In this document: positions 49,048-59,658 of the stretch, piece after piece
Numbering within the stretch: the first letter of the stretch is position 1
Layout of the letters: every line of letters starts with the position of its first letter
From: Alnus glutinosa
Lineage: Eukaryota; Streptophyta; Magnoliopsida; Fagales; Betulaceae
Assembly (NCBI RefSeq): GCF_958979055.1
Contig: NC_084887.1
Coordinates: 27,705,544 to 27,769,543, forward strand
Reading direction: 5' to 3'
DNA: 64,000 bases
Position numbers and translations under genes: made by a program
Notes under the pieces: model-generated
Told to the model about the DNA's origin: nothing
The model's input: only the letters and a program-made list of their open reading frames with translations
The model's database searches: none

Positions 49048-49830
49048 TAGGGTTGACAATTTTTGACACGACCCACGAACCTAACACGAATACGACACGA
49101 AAAATTCGGGTTTGGGTTTATCATTATCGGGTTCGGGTCAACACGATTATGACCCGGTTACTTATATATAAAAAATTAAAATTTTAAAAAAAAAAACGTG
49201 AAAATGAAATCGTGAATCAGTGAATCAGAATTACTGAATTAGAAATTAGTGAGACAATGAGACTTGAGAACAAAACCCTAGCCGCAGCATACTGCAGACC
49301 CGCACCGCATCACGGCCGCACGCCCTTGAGGCTTCATCACTTTTGAACTCTTCAATGCCCGAATCAGTGGAAATTGGAATCACCACTTGACGGTCTTCAC
49401 CGAATCACCATCACCATTCACCCAGCCCGAAAAGAAGTAATACCAACTGGCCACTTCGATCTTGTCTCTCTGCCCTCTGCTTCTCCTCTTCGACTCTCCT
49501 CCTGGTATAGCCTGATGCTCACTCAAACATAAACATGTATATACATATGGGTTTTGATTGATTTTTTGAATTATTTGATATGGCCCATGGATCGTTGATC
49601 AGCATGTAATTGTGAAAGTCATCTAAGTTTGAATGTATAGCTGGGGGGCCAAGGATTATCAGCAATGTCCATTTGGATATATGTATTCGGGTCGGGTCGG
49701 GCCGTGTCGGGTTAACGGATTACCCGATTATTAATCATGTTTATCGGGTCGTGTTCGGGTTACCCGTTTATGTAATCGGGTCGGTCGGGTTGACATGAAC
49801 CCGACCCGTGAACCCGAATTGCCAAGCTTA
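49048..49830. mobile_element. Non-autonomous hAT element, 783 bp
   Basis: Starts tagggttgacaatttttg and ends cgaattgccaagctta. The terminal inverted repeats (ta.g.ttg.caatt) are short, and both subterminal zones are full of cgggt/acccg motifs (gacccg, cgggtcgggt, acccgacccg). The exact 8 bp duplication gtggcacg is found at 49040-49047 and 49831-49838, as expected for hAT. The insertion splits the left inverted repeat of the surrounding MULE, so it is younger than that MULE. Confidence 0.92.
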
Positions 49831-49899
49831 GTGGCACGTGAGTTTTTTGGGCCAAACTTGACGAAAATGCCCTCATCAAAACGTTGTGTTTTGATGAGT

Positions 49900-50570
49900 C
49901 TTCTTCTAGGCAAATTTTCGAAAACGTAGAGGGAAGAGGGTTTGGGGACTCGGTGACGAAAAGGCCGAGAGTGGTGAGGGCGCTGAAGCCGTAGGATTGG
50001 GGCCCGTCTAGCTCTTGCACAAGCGAACGGTGGAGATCGAAGCTGGCCCGGGCGAGGGCCGAGAGGGGCTGATCGTAGAGGATCCAAGCAAAACCGGGGG
50101 ACGCCAGCGGAACCTAGGGTGATTTTCGGCAAGACAAAGCTGGGTTTTCCGATAGGTAGATGTTGGGTTGTCGGAGAACACGGATTCCAGCCGTTTCAGT
50201 AGGATTTTTCCGGTGGATTTGGGTAGAAATCCTTAATGTGAGTAAACCTTGTATTTTAGTTTAATTTAATGATTTATTCTTGTTGATTGTTTTGACCGAT
50301 TATATGTTTGATTTTTGAAGATGGGTATTTCTGGGTTGTCGTTTGTTCTTGGCCATGTACCTCTGTTTTCCAGCCAGTGACGTGTGTGTGTGTACTAATG
50401 GCCGAACGGTGGTGTGTGTGTGTGTGTGTTGATGGCCGAATGGTGGTGGTGTTTTTGATTATGAGTGTTTTGTGGGTTTGATCGGTAGAGTGTGTTTGGC
50501 TTGTGTAACCGATCCTTTGATTTGGGTGTCTCCCCCAGTCAAGCGCGAGGAACCCACCAACAACCAACGC
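49900..50570 (-). pseudogene. Captured gene fragment, likely FAD-dependent oxidoreductase (DAO/TDA3-like)
   Basis: On the minus strand near 50567-50520 the text reads VVGGFLALDWG. After a non-coding stretch with GT repeats, 50080-49930 reads QPLSALARASFDLHRSLVQE, then LDGPQSYGFSALTTLGLFVT. These strings match my memory of plant FAD-dependent oxidoreductases of the DAO family (GKAGGFLALDW.., LARASF.LHRSLAEELDG..YGYRPLTTLS). The GC-rich composition contrasts with the AT-rich surroundings and supports capture of two exons plus an intron from a host gene by the MULE. The frame is interrupted, so I treat it as non-functional. The family name needs a protein search. Confidence 0.55.
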
Positions 50571-50880
50571 CTTCGAGAAAATTCGTTGAAGGAGATGAGC
50601 AAAACACAGCGTTTTGATGAGGGCGTTTTCGTCAAGTTTGGCCCAAAAAACTCACGTGGGTGCATTTCTGACTCATCAGACGAAACAATTGAATAGAAGG
50701 GGGTGAATTGCAAATTTTTGCAACTTTCTGGGACGCAATTGAAGCAATCTAAATATTTGTATCATGATTGCAAATTTGTGTAAACGTAGTGGAGGTAAAT
50801 TGTTGTTTTTCCTAAATATTACTAACTAATTTGCTACAACAAAAAAGAAAAAAGAAAAAAAAAAAAAACAGATTGCTAAC

Positions 50881-51263
50881 TAAAATGGAAAAATACTGCT
50901 GTGCTTTGCAATACCTTTATTGACAGTATGTAAGACTATTTATACATAAGCATTACAGATCAATCCCATGTATCGTGGGATTGTTTCTTAATTACATATA
51001 ATTACAAATTTAAAATTTGAATGTTATTCCTTTGATGGTGGATTGATAGCTTCCTTGTAGGGATGCTTTCCTTGCAAGCCTTTTCCTTATCTGCATAATG
51101 TAATAATGCAGAGGCGTTGATTGCAGGGCTGGAGAGTGATGCGGCAGGAACTTTCCTTGTTGAATATCCATCATGAGTTGGCTCCTTGACATGAGGTGGA
51201 TCCTGGGTTGTCATTTCCTTATTTGCAAGGGTTGAGGTGCTGTCAGCAGATATGGTCTTAATA
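50881..51263 (-). repeat. 3' LTR of the Copia derivative
   Basis: In element orientation it starts TATTAAGACC and ends CCATTTTA, giving TA...TA termini instead of TG...CA. A TATA-like TATAAATAG (complement of ctatttata near 50937) sits at a promoter-like place. The pol frame runs into it. It is identical to the other LTR except at two bases (about 50918 and 51012). Confidence 0.95.
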
Positions 51264-51274
51264 GGCCCCCTCAA
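51264..51274 (-). other. Polypurine tract of the Copia derivative
   Basis: On the minus strand TTGAGGGGGCC directly precedes the 3' LTR. This is the usual plus-strand priming site of Copia elements. Confidence 0.85.
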
Positions 51275-52554
51275 TCTAAGCGGAATATCCAAGACGCTAA
51301 GATTGGTCCGAAGAGTAGTAAACCGATGGGAGACAAGTGGTTTGGTGAAAATATCAGCCCTTTGATCCTTGGTGGAGATGAAGCGAACCACTAAGTTTTT
51401 GGAGGCAACTTTGTCACGAACAAAATGAAAATCAATCTCTATGTGCTTTGTGCGCGCATGGAACATGGGATTGGCAGTTAGATAAGTAGCTCCAAGGTTA
51501 TCGCACCAAAGTGTTGGTGGATGAGATAAAAAAATTCCCAGTTCTTTTAAGAGAGATTGAAGCCATTGAACTTCAGCAGTGGCATTGGCTAAAGAGCGAT
51601 ACTCTGCTTCAGTGCTGGACCGTGAGACGGTGGCTTGTTTGCGGGAGCTCCAAGAGATTAAGTTTGATCCCAAGTAAATACAATAACCACCGGTGGAACG
51701 TCTATCATCGGGGCATCCAGCCCAATCGGCATCGGAGTAGGCATGGAGTTGTGGAGAGGACTGTCGGCGAATGAAGAGACCATGAAATAAGGTGTGCTTC
51801 AAATAACGTAGGATCCTCTTTACTGCAGTCCAATGGTTAATGGTGGGACGTTGGAGGAACTGACAGACCTTGTTGACAGCAAAAGATACATCCGGCCTAG
51901 TGAGAGAGAGGTATTGCAAGGAACCAACGATGCTTCTATATAGTGAGGGATCACCAAAAGCTTCACTGTCGAAACGAGTTAAAGTAGTGGAAGAGGACAT
52001 AGGTGAAGTAACAGATTTGGCATTCACCATGTTTGATCTTTTCAATAAATCCAGAATGTACTGCTTTTGGGATAAAAAGAGTCCATTGACATCATGAAGA
52101 ACCTCGATACCGAGAAAGTAGTGAATGGGCCCAAGGTCTTTGACTGGAAAGTCAGATTGGAGAAACTGAATTAAAAGGAAAATTATTTTCATCAAAAACG
52201 ACATGCCTGGAGATGTAGATTCTGCTAGAAGGAAGATGTAAACAGCGATAGCCTCTATGTTGAAGGCTGTACCCGACGAAAACACAAAGTTTGGAGCGGA
52301 AATCAAGTTTGTTGGTGTTGTATGGACGAAGATGAGGCCAGCAAGCACATCCAAAGACTTTGAGAAAGTTATAATCGGGAGCTTTGTGAAAAAGTAGTTC
52401 AAAAGGAGATTTATGTTGAGTAACGGGAGAAGGGAGCCGGTTGATAAGAAAGGAGGCCGTTAAAAAAGCTTCATCCCAATATTTTAAAGGCATGGAGGCT
52501 GAAGCCAATAACGACAAACCGGTTTCAACGAGATGTCGGTGTTTTCGTTCAACT
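51265..52554 (-). pseudogene. Copia integrase C-terminus fused to the C-terminal RT half and RNase H
   Basis: On the minus strand the integrase continuation reads SVERKHRHLVETG.., then [19 protein letters not shown] and [18 protein letters not shown]. Near 52190 the frame passes by a deletion junction into [20 protein letters not shown]. It then reads [13 protein letters not shown], the RNase H motifs [19 protein letters not shown] and [13 protein letters not shown], and [15 protein letters not shown]. The N-terminal RT half with the YVDD catalytic box is absent, and the integrase and RT frames differ, so no working polyprotein can be made. Confidence 0.93.
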
Positions 52555-52561
52555 GAGCCTT

Positions 52562-53300
52562 GGTTCTTCTAAATTACACTATCCCCATGTTTCCTTTACA
52601 CTACAAAATCTATTGCATGTCCCTAACATCCAAAAGAACCTTCTCTCTGTTTCTCAGTTTACTCGTGATAATAATGTCTTCTTTGAATTTCACCCTCATT
52701 TTTTCTGTGTTAAGGATCCTCAAACGGGCACTACCCTCCTCCGCGGTCAGAGTAAAAATGGACTCTACACGTTGCCTTCCATTCCACCCCTCACTAGGTT
52801 TGCTTTGGTTGGTGAACGTGCTTCTTTGGATCGTTGGCACTGTCGTCTTGGTCACCCTTCCCTTCGGATTGTGAGTCAAGTTGTTCGTACCAATGCTCTT
52901 GCTACTCTCAAGAATAAGGCTTCCACCGTTTGCCATGCTTGCCGGTTGGGCAAAAGCCATGAGCTTCCCTTTCATTTGTCATCTTCTATTTCTATGCATC
53001 CTTTGGATTTATTATTCACTGATGTATGGGGACCTTCCCCCTCTCCCTCAATAAATGGAAAACGTTATTATGTTTGTTTTGTCGATGATTTTAGCAAGTT
53101 CACTTGGCTATTTCCTATTGCTGCCAAATCAGAAGTTACTTCAATTTTCTTGTCATTTCAAAAGCATGTGGAAAAATTATTTGATTCTAAAATCAAGGCT
53201 ATCCAATCAGATTGGGGTGGTGAATTCCGCTCCCTTAATTCTATTTTGGCCAAACAAGGAATTTCTCACAGAATCTCCTGTCCTCATACCCATCAACAAC
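52562..53300 (+). pseudogene. Inverted segment: gag-pre-integrase and integrase core of the Copia element
   Basis: The plus-strand frame reads VPNIQKNLLSVSQFTRDNN, then the HHCC zinc finger (HCRLGHPS.. CHACRLGKSH), then the integrase core with its first two acidic residues (LLFTDVWGPS and IQSDWGGEF) and CPHTHQQQGS. It stops exactly where VERKHRH, with the catalytic glutamate, should follow; that continues on the minus strand at 52554 downwards. The segment is flanked by the inverted 7-mers gagcctt (52555-52561) and aaggctc (53301-53307). IQSDWGGEF has W where G is usual. Confidence 0.93.
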
Positions 53301-53302
53301 AA

Positions 53303-53315
53303 GGCTCTGATACCA
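53303..53315 (-). other. Primer binding site of the Copia derivative
   Basis: On the minus strand TGGTATCAGAGCC follows the 5' LTR directly. This is the standard sequence complementary to the 3' end of initiator tRNA-Met used by most plant Copia elements. Confidence 0.93.
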
Positions 53316-53698
53316 TAAAATGGAAAAATACTGCTGTGCTTTGCAATACCTTCATTGACAGTATGTAAGACTATTTATACATAAGCATTACAGATCAATC
53401 CCATGTATCGTGGGATTGTTTCTTAATTACATATAATTACAAATTTGAAATTTGAATGTTATTCCTTTGATGGTGGATTGATAGCTTCCTTGTAGGGATG
53501 CTTTCCTTGCAAGCCTTTTCCTTATCTGCATAATGTAATAATGCAGAGGCGTTGATTGCAGGGCTGGAGAGTGATGCGGCAGGAACTTTCCTTGTTGAAT
53601 ATCCATCATGAGTTGGCTCCTTGACATGAGGTGGATCCTGGGTTGTCATTTCCTTATTTGCAAGGGTTGAGGTGCTGTCAGCAGATATGGTCTTAATA
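53316..53698 (-). repeat. 5' LTR of the Copia derivative
   Basis: Same length as the left copy (383 bp) and 99.5 percent identical by direct comparison. It is followed in element orientation by the primer binding site and preceded on the outside by the ctaac target duplication. Confidence 0.95.
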
Positions 53699-53940
53699 CT
53701 AACTAATCAAATCAGGCATCAGTCAATTACTAGCTAGGATTTAAAGCAAAATCCAGACTTGTTAAAAAGGCGGCTTAGGTTTAAGATATATGTTTCTGGA
53801 AATGTTGTGCCAGGCTGGTGGAAATAATTAATGAATGATTATTGTATATGCAATGGACTATTTGAATTGGCATGTTGTCATTATCTTGGATATTATTAAC
53901 CTAATTAATCCTAATTATAATTATATATTGTTTAAAGGAT
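53699..53940. repeat. Dispersed direct duplication, copy 1
   Basis: Matches 55246-55490 over about 240 bp with small indels: actaactaatcaaat.aggca, gcaaaatcca.acttgttaaa, gattattgtatatgcaat, atcttggatattattaa, tgtttaaagga. The Copia element inserted at the left edge of this copy. I recognise no gene in it. Confidence 0.85.
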
Positions 53941-55245
53941 GACAATTCACATAATTGACCAAAAAACAGTAGATCTGGCTTGGAGATGACCAGATCTAGA
54001 AACCCCAATCAAACCAAGAACAAAACGGCTGGCGGTGGTGAATCGATGGCGGGGCGAGGCATGGAGGTAGCGTTCAGTGAACCAACGGCTGTCGTAGTGA
54101 TCTGTGGAATAAAAAGAGAGAAAGAGAGACCAAACGGAGGGGAGGAAATTAAGGGAGGTAAAAAAAAAAAAAAAAAAAAAAATCCCTCCTCCCTTGGCGA
54201 AGCCACAGACAGTGGCGGAGGTCCTCACTAGGAATCTTAGCCTAGTCGCTTATTAAGCACCTAACCCAAGTATATTGTTAAGTCAGAGTCTCAAACACTT
54301 ATTTAAAATATCTTTCACCATGGTACTTGTCAAAGGGTCAGTAAGCAATGTGACTACCAGAAATGTTTTCTAGGATCACCTCTTATATATGTGCTATCAT
54401 GCCACTAATTAATGTAATGGTATCTTATATTATTATGCTTGGTTCTACTATAATTAATATTTGGGGTGTTAAAGATACAGTTCATATCAGTAATAACAAG
54501 CATCTCAACAAAGACAATTAATAAAAAGTCATTCATAACTAATGTAGTAGAAGTTGAATGGTTATGTAATTGTTATAAATATGAATACAATAATCCCACA
54601 ATATTCTCGAGAAAAAATATGTAATTCTCAAATCTTGCATGATGATTAACAGAGTACAAGATCGAGCTACTGATTAAGCTATCACAATAGATTGTCACGT
54701 ACGTACGGGATAAGAAGCAAGTGTGACAACTTGAAGATGGGCGCTGAAGAAACCTCCTCAACCAAATAATTTCCTAATTATATGTGGAACTAGCTAGCTA
54801 GCTAGCTATATACTTTTGACTCCATAGTGGACAAGGCTATACATATTAGATGGTCGCATCTTGCTGTTCTTGGAGATGGTAACATTAGCTAGTAAGAAAG
54901 CTTATTCAGATGTTGATTTGCGCTCGATCATCTAGGTAATTAGTGCCCCAATTGCACCGCTCTAAGCCTCTCTAATTAATCTTCTCTTCACTAATATGAA
55001 CCCTTATAACGAAGTATATATATATTTGTCGTTGTTCCTCTTTGAGGTATTGAAGTATATATATATATATACTTTTGATTGCCTTTCAATGAGAAAGTCT
55101 ATTATTTGCCTAGAATCTACTACTTCCTAGTCCGACTAAAAGGAAATATGATCAGCTCCAAACACCGCCTAGCTAGCTAAGAGCCAAATTACCATCCTAT
55201 TTATCAACTATATATAGTACTTAATTAAGTACAACTAAAGATTAT
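53941..55245. other. Spacer, no supported gene
   Basis: The segment 53980-54235 is less AT-rich with an A-run at 54161-54181, and reads arginine/lysine-rich frames on either strand, none with a recognisable domain. It may be a retroposon tail. The rest is AT-rich. Confidence 0.45.
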
Positions 55246-55490
55246 TACTAACTAATCAAATAAGGCATCAGTCAGCTAGGATTCAAAGCAAAATCCATAC
55301 TTGTTAAAAGGGCGGGGTTGGGAATATATGTTTCTAGAAATGCTGTACCACCTACTGGCCGGTGGAAATAATTGAAGGATTATTGTATATGCAATATTGG
55401 ATTATTTGTGTTGGTTATGTTGTCAGTATCTTGGATATTATTAATTAATCTAATCATAATGATAATTATTGTTTAAAGGATCGATTATTT
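55246..55490. repeat. Dispersed direct duplication, copy 2 (empty site)
   Basis: Counterpart of 53699-53940, lying 1.55 kb downstream. It continues leftward as tacaactaaagattattact without MULE or Copia sequence, so it resembles the pre-insertion state of the locus. Confidence 0.8.
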
Positions 55491-58036
55491 TTCCAATTTC
55501 TTGTTGGAAGGTGCCCACAAATATTTGAAAATTAGATATGGATATTATTATTATTATCTTTTTTAGCTCCAAAAAGGAAAAAAAAAAAAAATCTGTTGAA
55601 CAATTTTTTTTACTTGAACAATAATTAATTTATTTCAATGCATATTGAACAATAACTGTTGACTTATTGCAATTAAACGACACCTATGGGAGAAAGTGTG
55701 CGATCCATCAAGTCACTAGCTAGTTCTTTACTACTATTAATTTATCTCATGATCATTAATCACAAAACGATTATCACATTTTAAGGAGCCTTCTTGTCAA
55801 CTAATTAAATTAACAAAAATGAAGCAGTTAATTGCCTCAAAATGGAGAAAATATTGCAGCATATTTATAGCTTCTTCATGCTCGATCTTGAAGCCAAAAT
55901 GACAACAAAAAGTTCGTCTTTTTAAGTATTTGTCATTGAAGCAATATTATTCAAATGACATCCATTTGCATTATTAATTTCCTTGCCTCACTAATTATAT
56001 CATGAGCATCTGATTCTTTTGAGTTGGTGAAGTCTGATTAATTTGAAGACTAGTTGAGGGAAAAGTACAGAAAAGGTATAGACTGAAAATCAATTAAGAA
56101 TCACAAATATATGCTTTCTTGAGGATATATATATATATCTGAAATGATCAACCCATTGTTGATTGATTGTCATCTAGTCAAGCTACACCTAGCTAGCTCC
56201 AAGCCCGGCCAGTGACAGATGTCAGATGCCCACTTTAATTAAAAAAAATTAAAGTTCCGTTATCGATCTCAATAATATATATATAGGTCCCAGATTAATT
56301 ATATGCGACAAAAAATGTGAAGAAATAGACCGACCAACAGCACACTATGTCTAACCAAAAAGAAATGTGAAATGTGATTTCAATAAGCCTGACTAATTTA
56401 AGTGCATTGCACTTTGTAATCATCTATGACTTAGCTCCCAAGCCACGCCAGGGAACCCTAATGATTGCTGGAAGAAGCTGAATATATATATAGATCGAAG
56501 GCCATGTTCTTATGATCACCTACAGTCATAATTACAAAAGATATGTATTAGATCGAATTTTGACTGGAACATCCATTATTATTTCTTATTAATGTTCCGA
56601 TAAACTTGATTAATTAATAGATAATTCCAACCACCAACTGAAAGCAATTATCAAAATTGACCTGTTAACCAAACTTTGTTCGTACGAAATCAGACACAAG
56701 TTTTTATCTGACTAAAACACTCAATTACATCATTGAGTTTGAGGCCAGGCCAACTATTAATTGGATCTACTTTAAAAGTATCTTACGAGCTAGATCAAAC
56801 TATCAAATCATATGATCATAGTCATCTGAAAAACAACGGTCATGATTTGATCGCTCTAAGCTCTGATGCCAAGTGTGTCACGAGTGCCCTACAGCTTATT
56901 GCCACACGCGTCAGCGTTCGATGTTTTACACTTTATTAGAGCATACAGATAAGTGCATATACCCAACCACTGCTTGTTTTAAAGCAATAGATCGAGCTTA
57001 GTGTGTGTTGGATCTTATAAATGCTAACTTGACTTTCTCTTTTTTCCATGTAGGCCGAACTCATTTCTTTCCCGGCTCTTTAAAAAAAAACATTCCCAAA
57101 CACAAATTAATATATGTATACATGCTACTTTTGAAAATTTGTTAACACTCTAATACAGCACCATAAGGGGGGGAATGCCGGAAGAGATGTACGTAAAAGT
57201 TTTTCTAGATGAAATTGTATATATATTATCACATGGTGAATATATTGCCTAAGTTATTTATAAAAAAAAAAAAGAAAAAAAAAAAGAAAAAAAAAAGATG
57301 ACATATTGTCATGTAAACCATTTATATGTAATAAAACAGAAATCTAAACCACAAAATAGATCGATGATCTCTATTTTGCTTAAAATTGAGAGGATCATAA
57401 TCTCTATAAGGGAGCTAATTAACTAGTAGGGGGGAAATTTTCTATTTCATATGGCATTAGACACTAGTAAAATATAATGGTTATAATTTTTCATTTATAT
57501 ATTACACCTTTTTGAAAGCATCCCTGCCACGAAATTAAGTACTTTTATTTTTTTTTTATGAAACTTATGTATCCTAGCTACTAGTATCCGTCACCGTGTG
57601 ATGGCCTTTCCCTTTCCCACAATGTCATGAACACTATATATAGGATCCAGAAAGTCAAAAAGATTTTACAGTCACAATCATATCCTGCTTATGAGACTTG
57701 CAAAACATTACAAGCTTTATTTCTTTTTCTTTTTTTTGGGTCCTATTATAATTACTATCTCTTCAAGTGCACTAAAATTACAAATAGATAGAAAATGTCA
57801 AAAAGAAAACAAGAATAAATTTGGGCACGGTTTCATCAACCCAAAAAAAAAAAAAAAAAAAAAAAACCAATTGGGACACAACCTTATACATTTAAAGTAA
57901 ATCTTCTTTTCCTCTTGCAAAATTAACCATTAATAAAAATACCTTCCATAATTTTTTTTTTTTTTTAAAAAAAATATCACTAGAGGACGGATCTCATGAG
58001 GGTGTTGAAATTAACCATTGATCGATATTTATATGA
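55491..58036. other. Long AT-rich spacer upstream of TBL copy 3
   Basis: Includes poly-A/poly-T runs (about 57259-57297, 57842-57865, 57952-57966) and several ctagctagct-type palindromes. Short frames at 56733-56939 and 57691-57900 show no similarity I can name. No gene is supported. Confidence 0.55.
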
Positions 58037-58220
58037 AGAGGAATGTTAGAGCTCATTTTAGTGTTCTTCTGGAGTCATTCTATGCTGACATGACATCGTG
58101 TATTTTTTAATAAAAACAGAAAAGATAAATTAAGCTGTAGTTTTTTATTTTATTTTATTAAAAACAAGGTGCAATGTAAGCATAGAAGAACGTATACTAG
58201 AATGAGCTCTAACATTTCTC
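58037..58220. mobile_element. Small MITE with 8 bp target duplication (hAT-like)
   Basis: The arms gaggaatgttagagctcatt and aatgagctctaacatttctc are inverted copies, and the match continues through a gttcttct motif. The 8 bp string ttatatga lies directly outside both ends (58029-58036 and 58221-58228). Total length is 184 bp. It lies about 325 bp upstream of the start codon of TBL copy 3, so it may be in its promoter. Confidence 0.82.
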
Positions 58221-58544
58221 TTATATGAAATATAGGTGAGCAATTTGGTTGTTTTGTTTTTTTCTCCTAAAATAATAAAACATGTTTTGCTGTTTTGAAT
58301 CTGTTTTCAAAACAAGCAACCAAACAGGCCCTAACTTTTTCCTTTCCTTTTTTCTTTACAAGTTAGCATTGATTACGAATCATGATGCATCGATGCTTAT
58401 TGCTTACCAAAAAACAAGAACACGTTATGAGGGTGATCATTTGCTTGGTATACCCGTAAGATTATTTATCCAAACTCCATACACATTATCTAACCCGTAT
58501 ATATAACTTCAATACAAATGTGTCTTTCTCCACCCACCATCACC

Positions 58545-59610
58545 ATGAAGTTTCATGGCGCCGCCGTTGAGCTTCCCAACGGAAAAACCACGTCAACCGA
58601 CATCCCCAAACATGTTTTCCAAGTAGCCGTTGTCTTGATCTTCCTCACCATACTCCCTCTTTGCATAAACAGAAATAATCCACGTTCGCCATTGCCCTCT
58701 CCCAAGATCGAAGACGACCATGGTTTGAGTTTGAGAAGCAGAGGATTTGACAAGAAATGTGATATCTTTACTGGAAACTGGATTCCATTCCCCGAGGGGC
58801 CTTATTACACAAATGCAACTTGCAACCTGATGATCGATCAGCAAAACTGCATGAAGTTCGGGAGACCTGACACGGAGTTCCTGAAATGGAGGTGGAAACC
58901 AGATGAATGTGAGCTACCTCTGTTTGATGCACTTCAGTTCTTGGAGCTTGTCAGAGGGAAGTCCATTGCCTTTGTTGGAGACTCTGTGGGTCGAAACCAA
59001 ATGCAGTCCCTATTGTGCCTCTTGGCTAGTGTAAGTACTGCTCAATCTTTCTCTGGCGAAGTTTCTGTTAGAAAAGAAAAACTAAAACAGACAAGTACAT
59101 GCTCATAAGTGCGCTTTTCTCAATAAATTATTTGTCTTCATGAATTGCTATGCACGGGATTACAGCAAAAATATTTTTTCAACATACAATGAAGCCCAGG
59201 AATCTTCTGTAGTATTTTAATTAAATTTTGCTCAAAACGAAATCAAACTAGAACACTCTAAGAGTGTCTTTCTAGCAAGATAGAGCGATCAACTCGAATT
59301 TTAAGAATACATTATGTTTTGAGAGAGGCAAAAGAAGAGAATATTTTGTAAAATAATATTTCCTGCATAACAATTGCATGAACACACTTTAATTTGTACA
59401 ACAAAGCTGATTGATGTGGAAATGATTTTCTTAAAAAAAAAAAAATGTGTACAATAATTGTGAAAATCATTTCCACATCAGCTTTTTTGTACAAAGTTTG
59501 TATAATTATTGTGCAGAAAACATTACTCTATTTTGTATTATGAAAACTAGTATGCAGTGGACTACTTATATGTAGTGTTAGAACAACAATTTCTTTTCTT
59601 TTCTTTTCCT

Positions 59611-59658
<48 letters not shown>

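Larger units (their letters stand above)
48881..50812. mobile_element. MULE (Pack-MULE-like), 1.9 kb, with hAT element nested in its left arm
   Basis: The left end ggaaaaagtgcaatttacct and the right end aggtaaattgttgtttttcc are the outer parts of long inverted repeats. The repeats run to about 49900 on the left, with the hAT element spliced out, and from about 50590 on the right. Shared text includes agattgcttcaattgc, gtgagttttttgggccaaac and gccctcatcaaaacg. The exact 9 bp target duplication taaatatta lies at 48872-48880 and 50813-50821. The interior has no transposase but a coding-like fragment on the minus strand. Confidence 0.93.
50881..53698 (-). mobile_element. Copia-type LTR retrotransposon derivative, deleted and internally inverted
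   Basis: Two LTRs of 383 bp bound the element and the exact 5 bp duplication ctaac flanks it (50876-50880 and 53699-53703). Element orientation is minus: the 5' LTR is at the right, followed by a tRNA-Met-type primer binding site, and the polypurine tract is next to the left LTR. The interior is only about 2 kb. Gag and protease are missing, and the reverse transcriptase lacks its N-terminal half with the YVDD box. A 739 bp segment (52562-53300) holding the integrase core points the other way. The LTRs differ at only two positions, so the insertion is young although the element cannot code for its own movement. Confidence 0.95.

Noticed and set aside
49731..50132. 133-residue arginine/proline-rich minus-strand frame in the MULE
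   Set aside because: An alternative frame of the captured fragment; the frame with LARASFDLHRSL matches a protein family, this one does not. Part of it also lies in the hAT element.
52613..53368. Idea that the plus-strand integrase is a second, independent Copia insertion
   Set aside because: It has no LTR, no primer binding site and no target duplication of its own, and its two borders match the minus-strand element exactly through the 7 bp inverted repeats.
53427..53649. Minus-strand open frames next to the right end of the Copia element
   Set aside because: They are LTR sequence; the same frames occur in the left LTR at 51010-51192.
56733..56939. 68-residue open frame in the spacer before TBL copy 3
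   Set aside because: No similarity, no splice context, and composition like the surrounding spacer.
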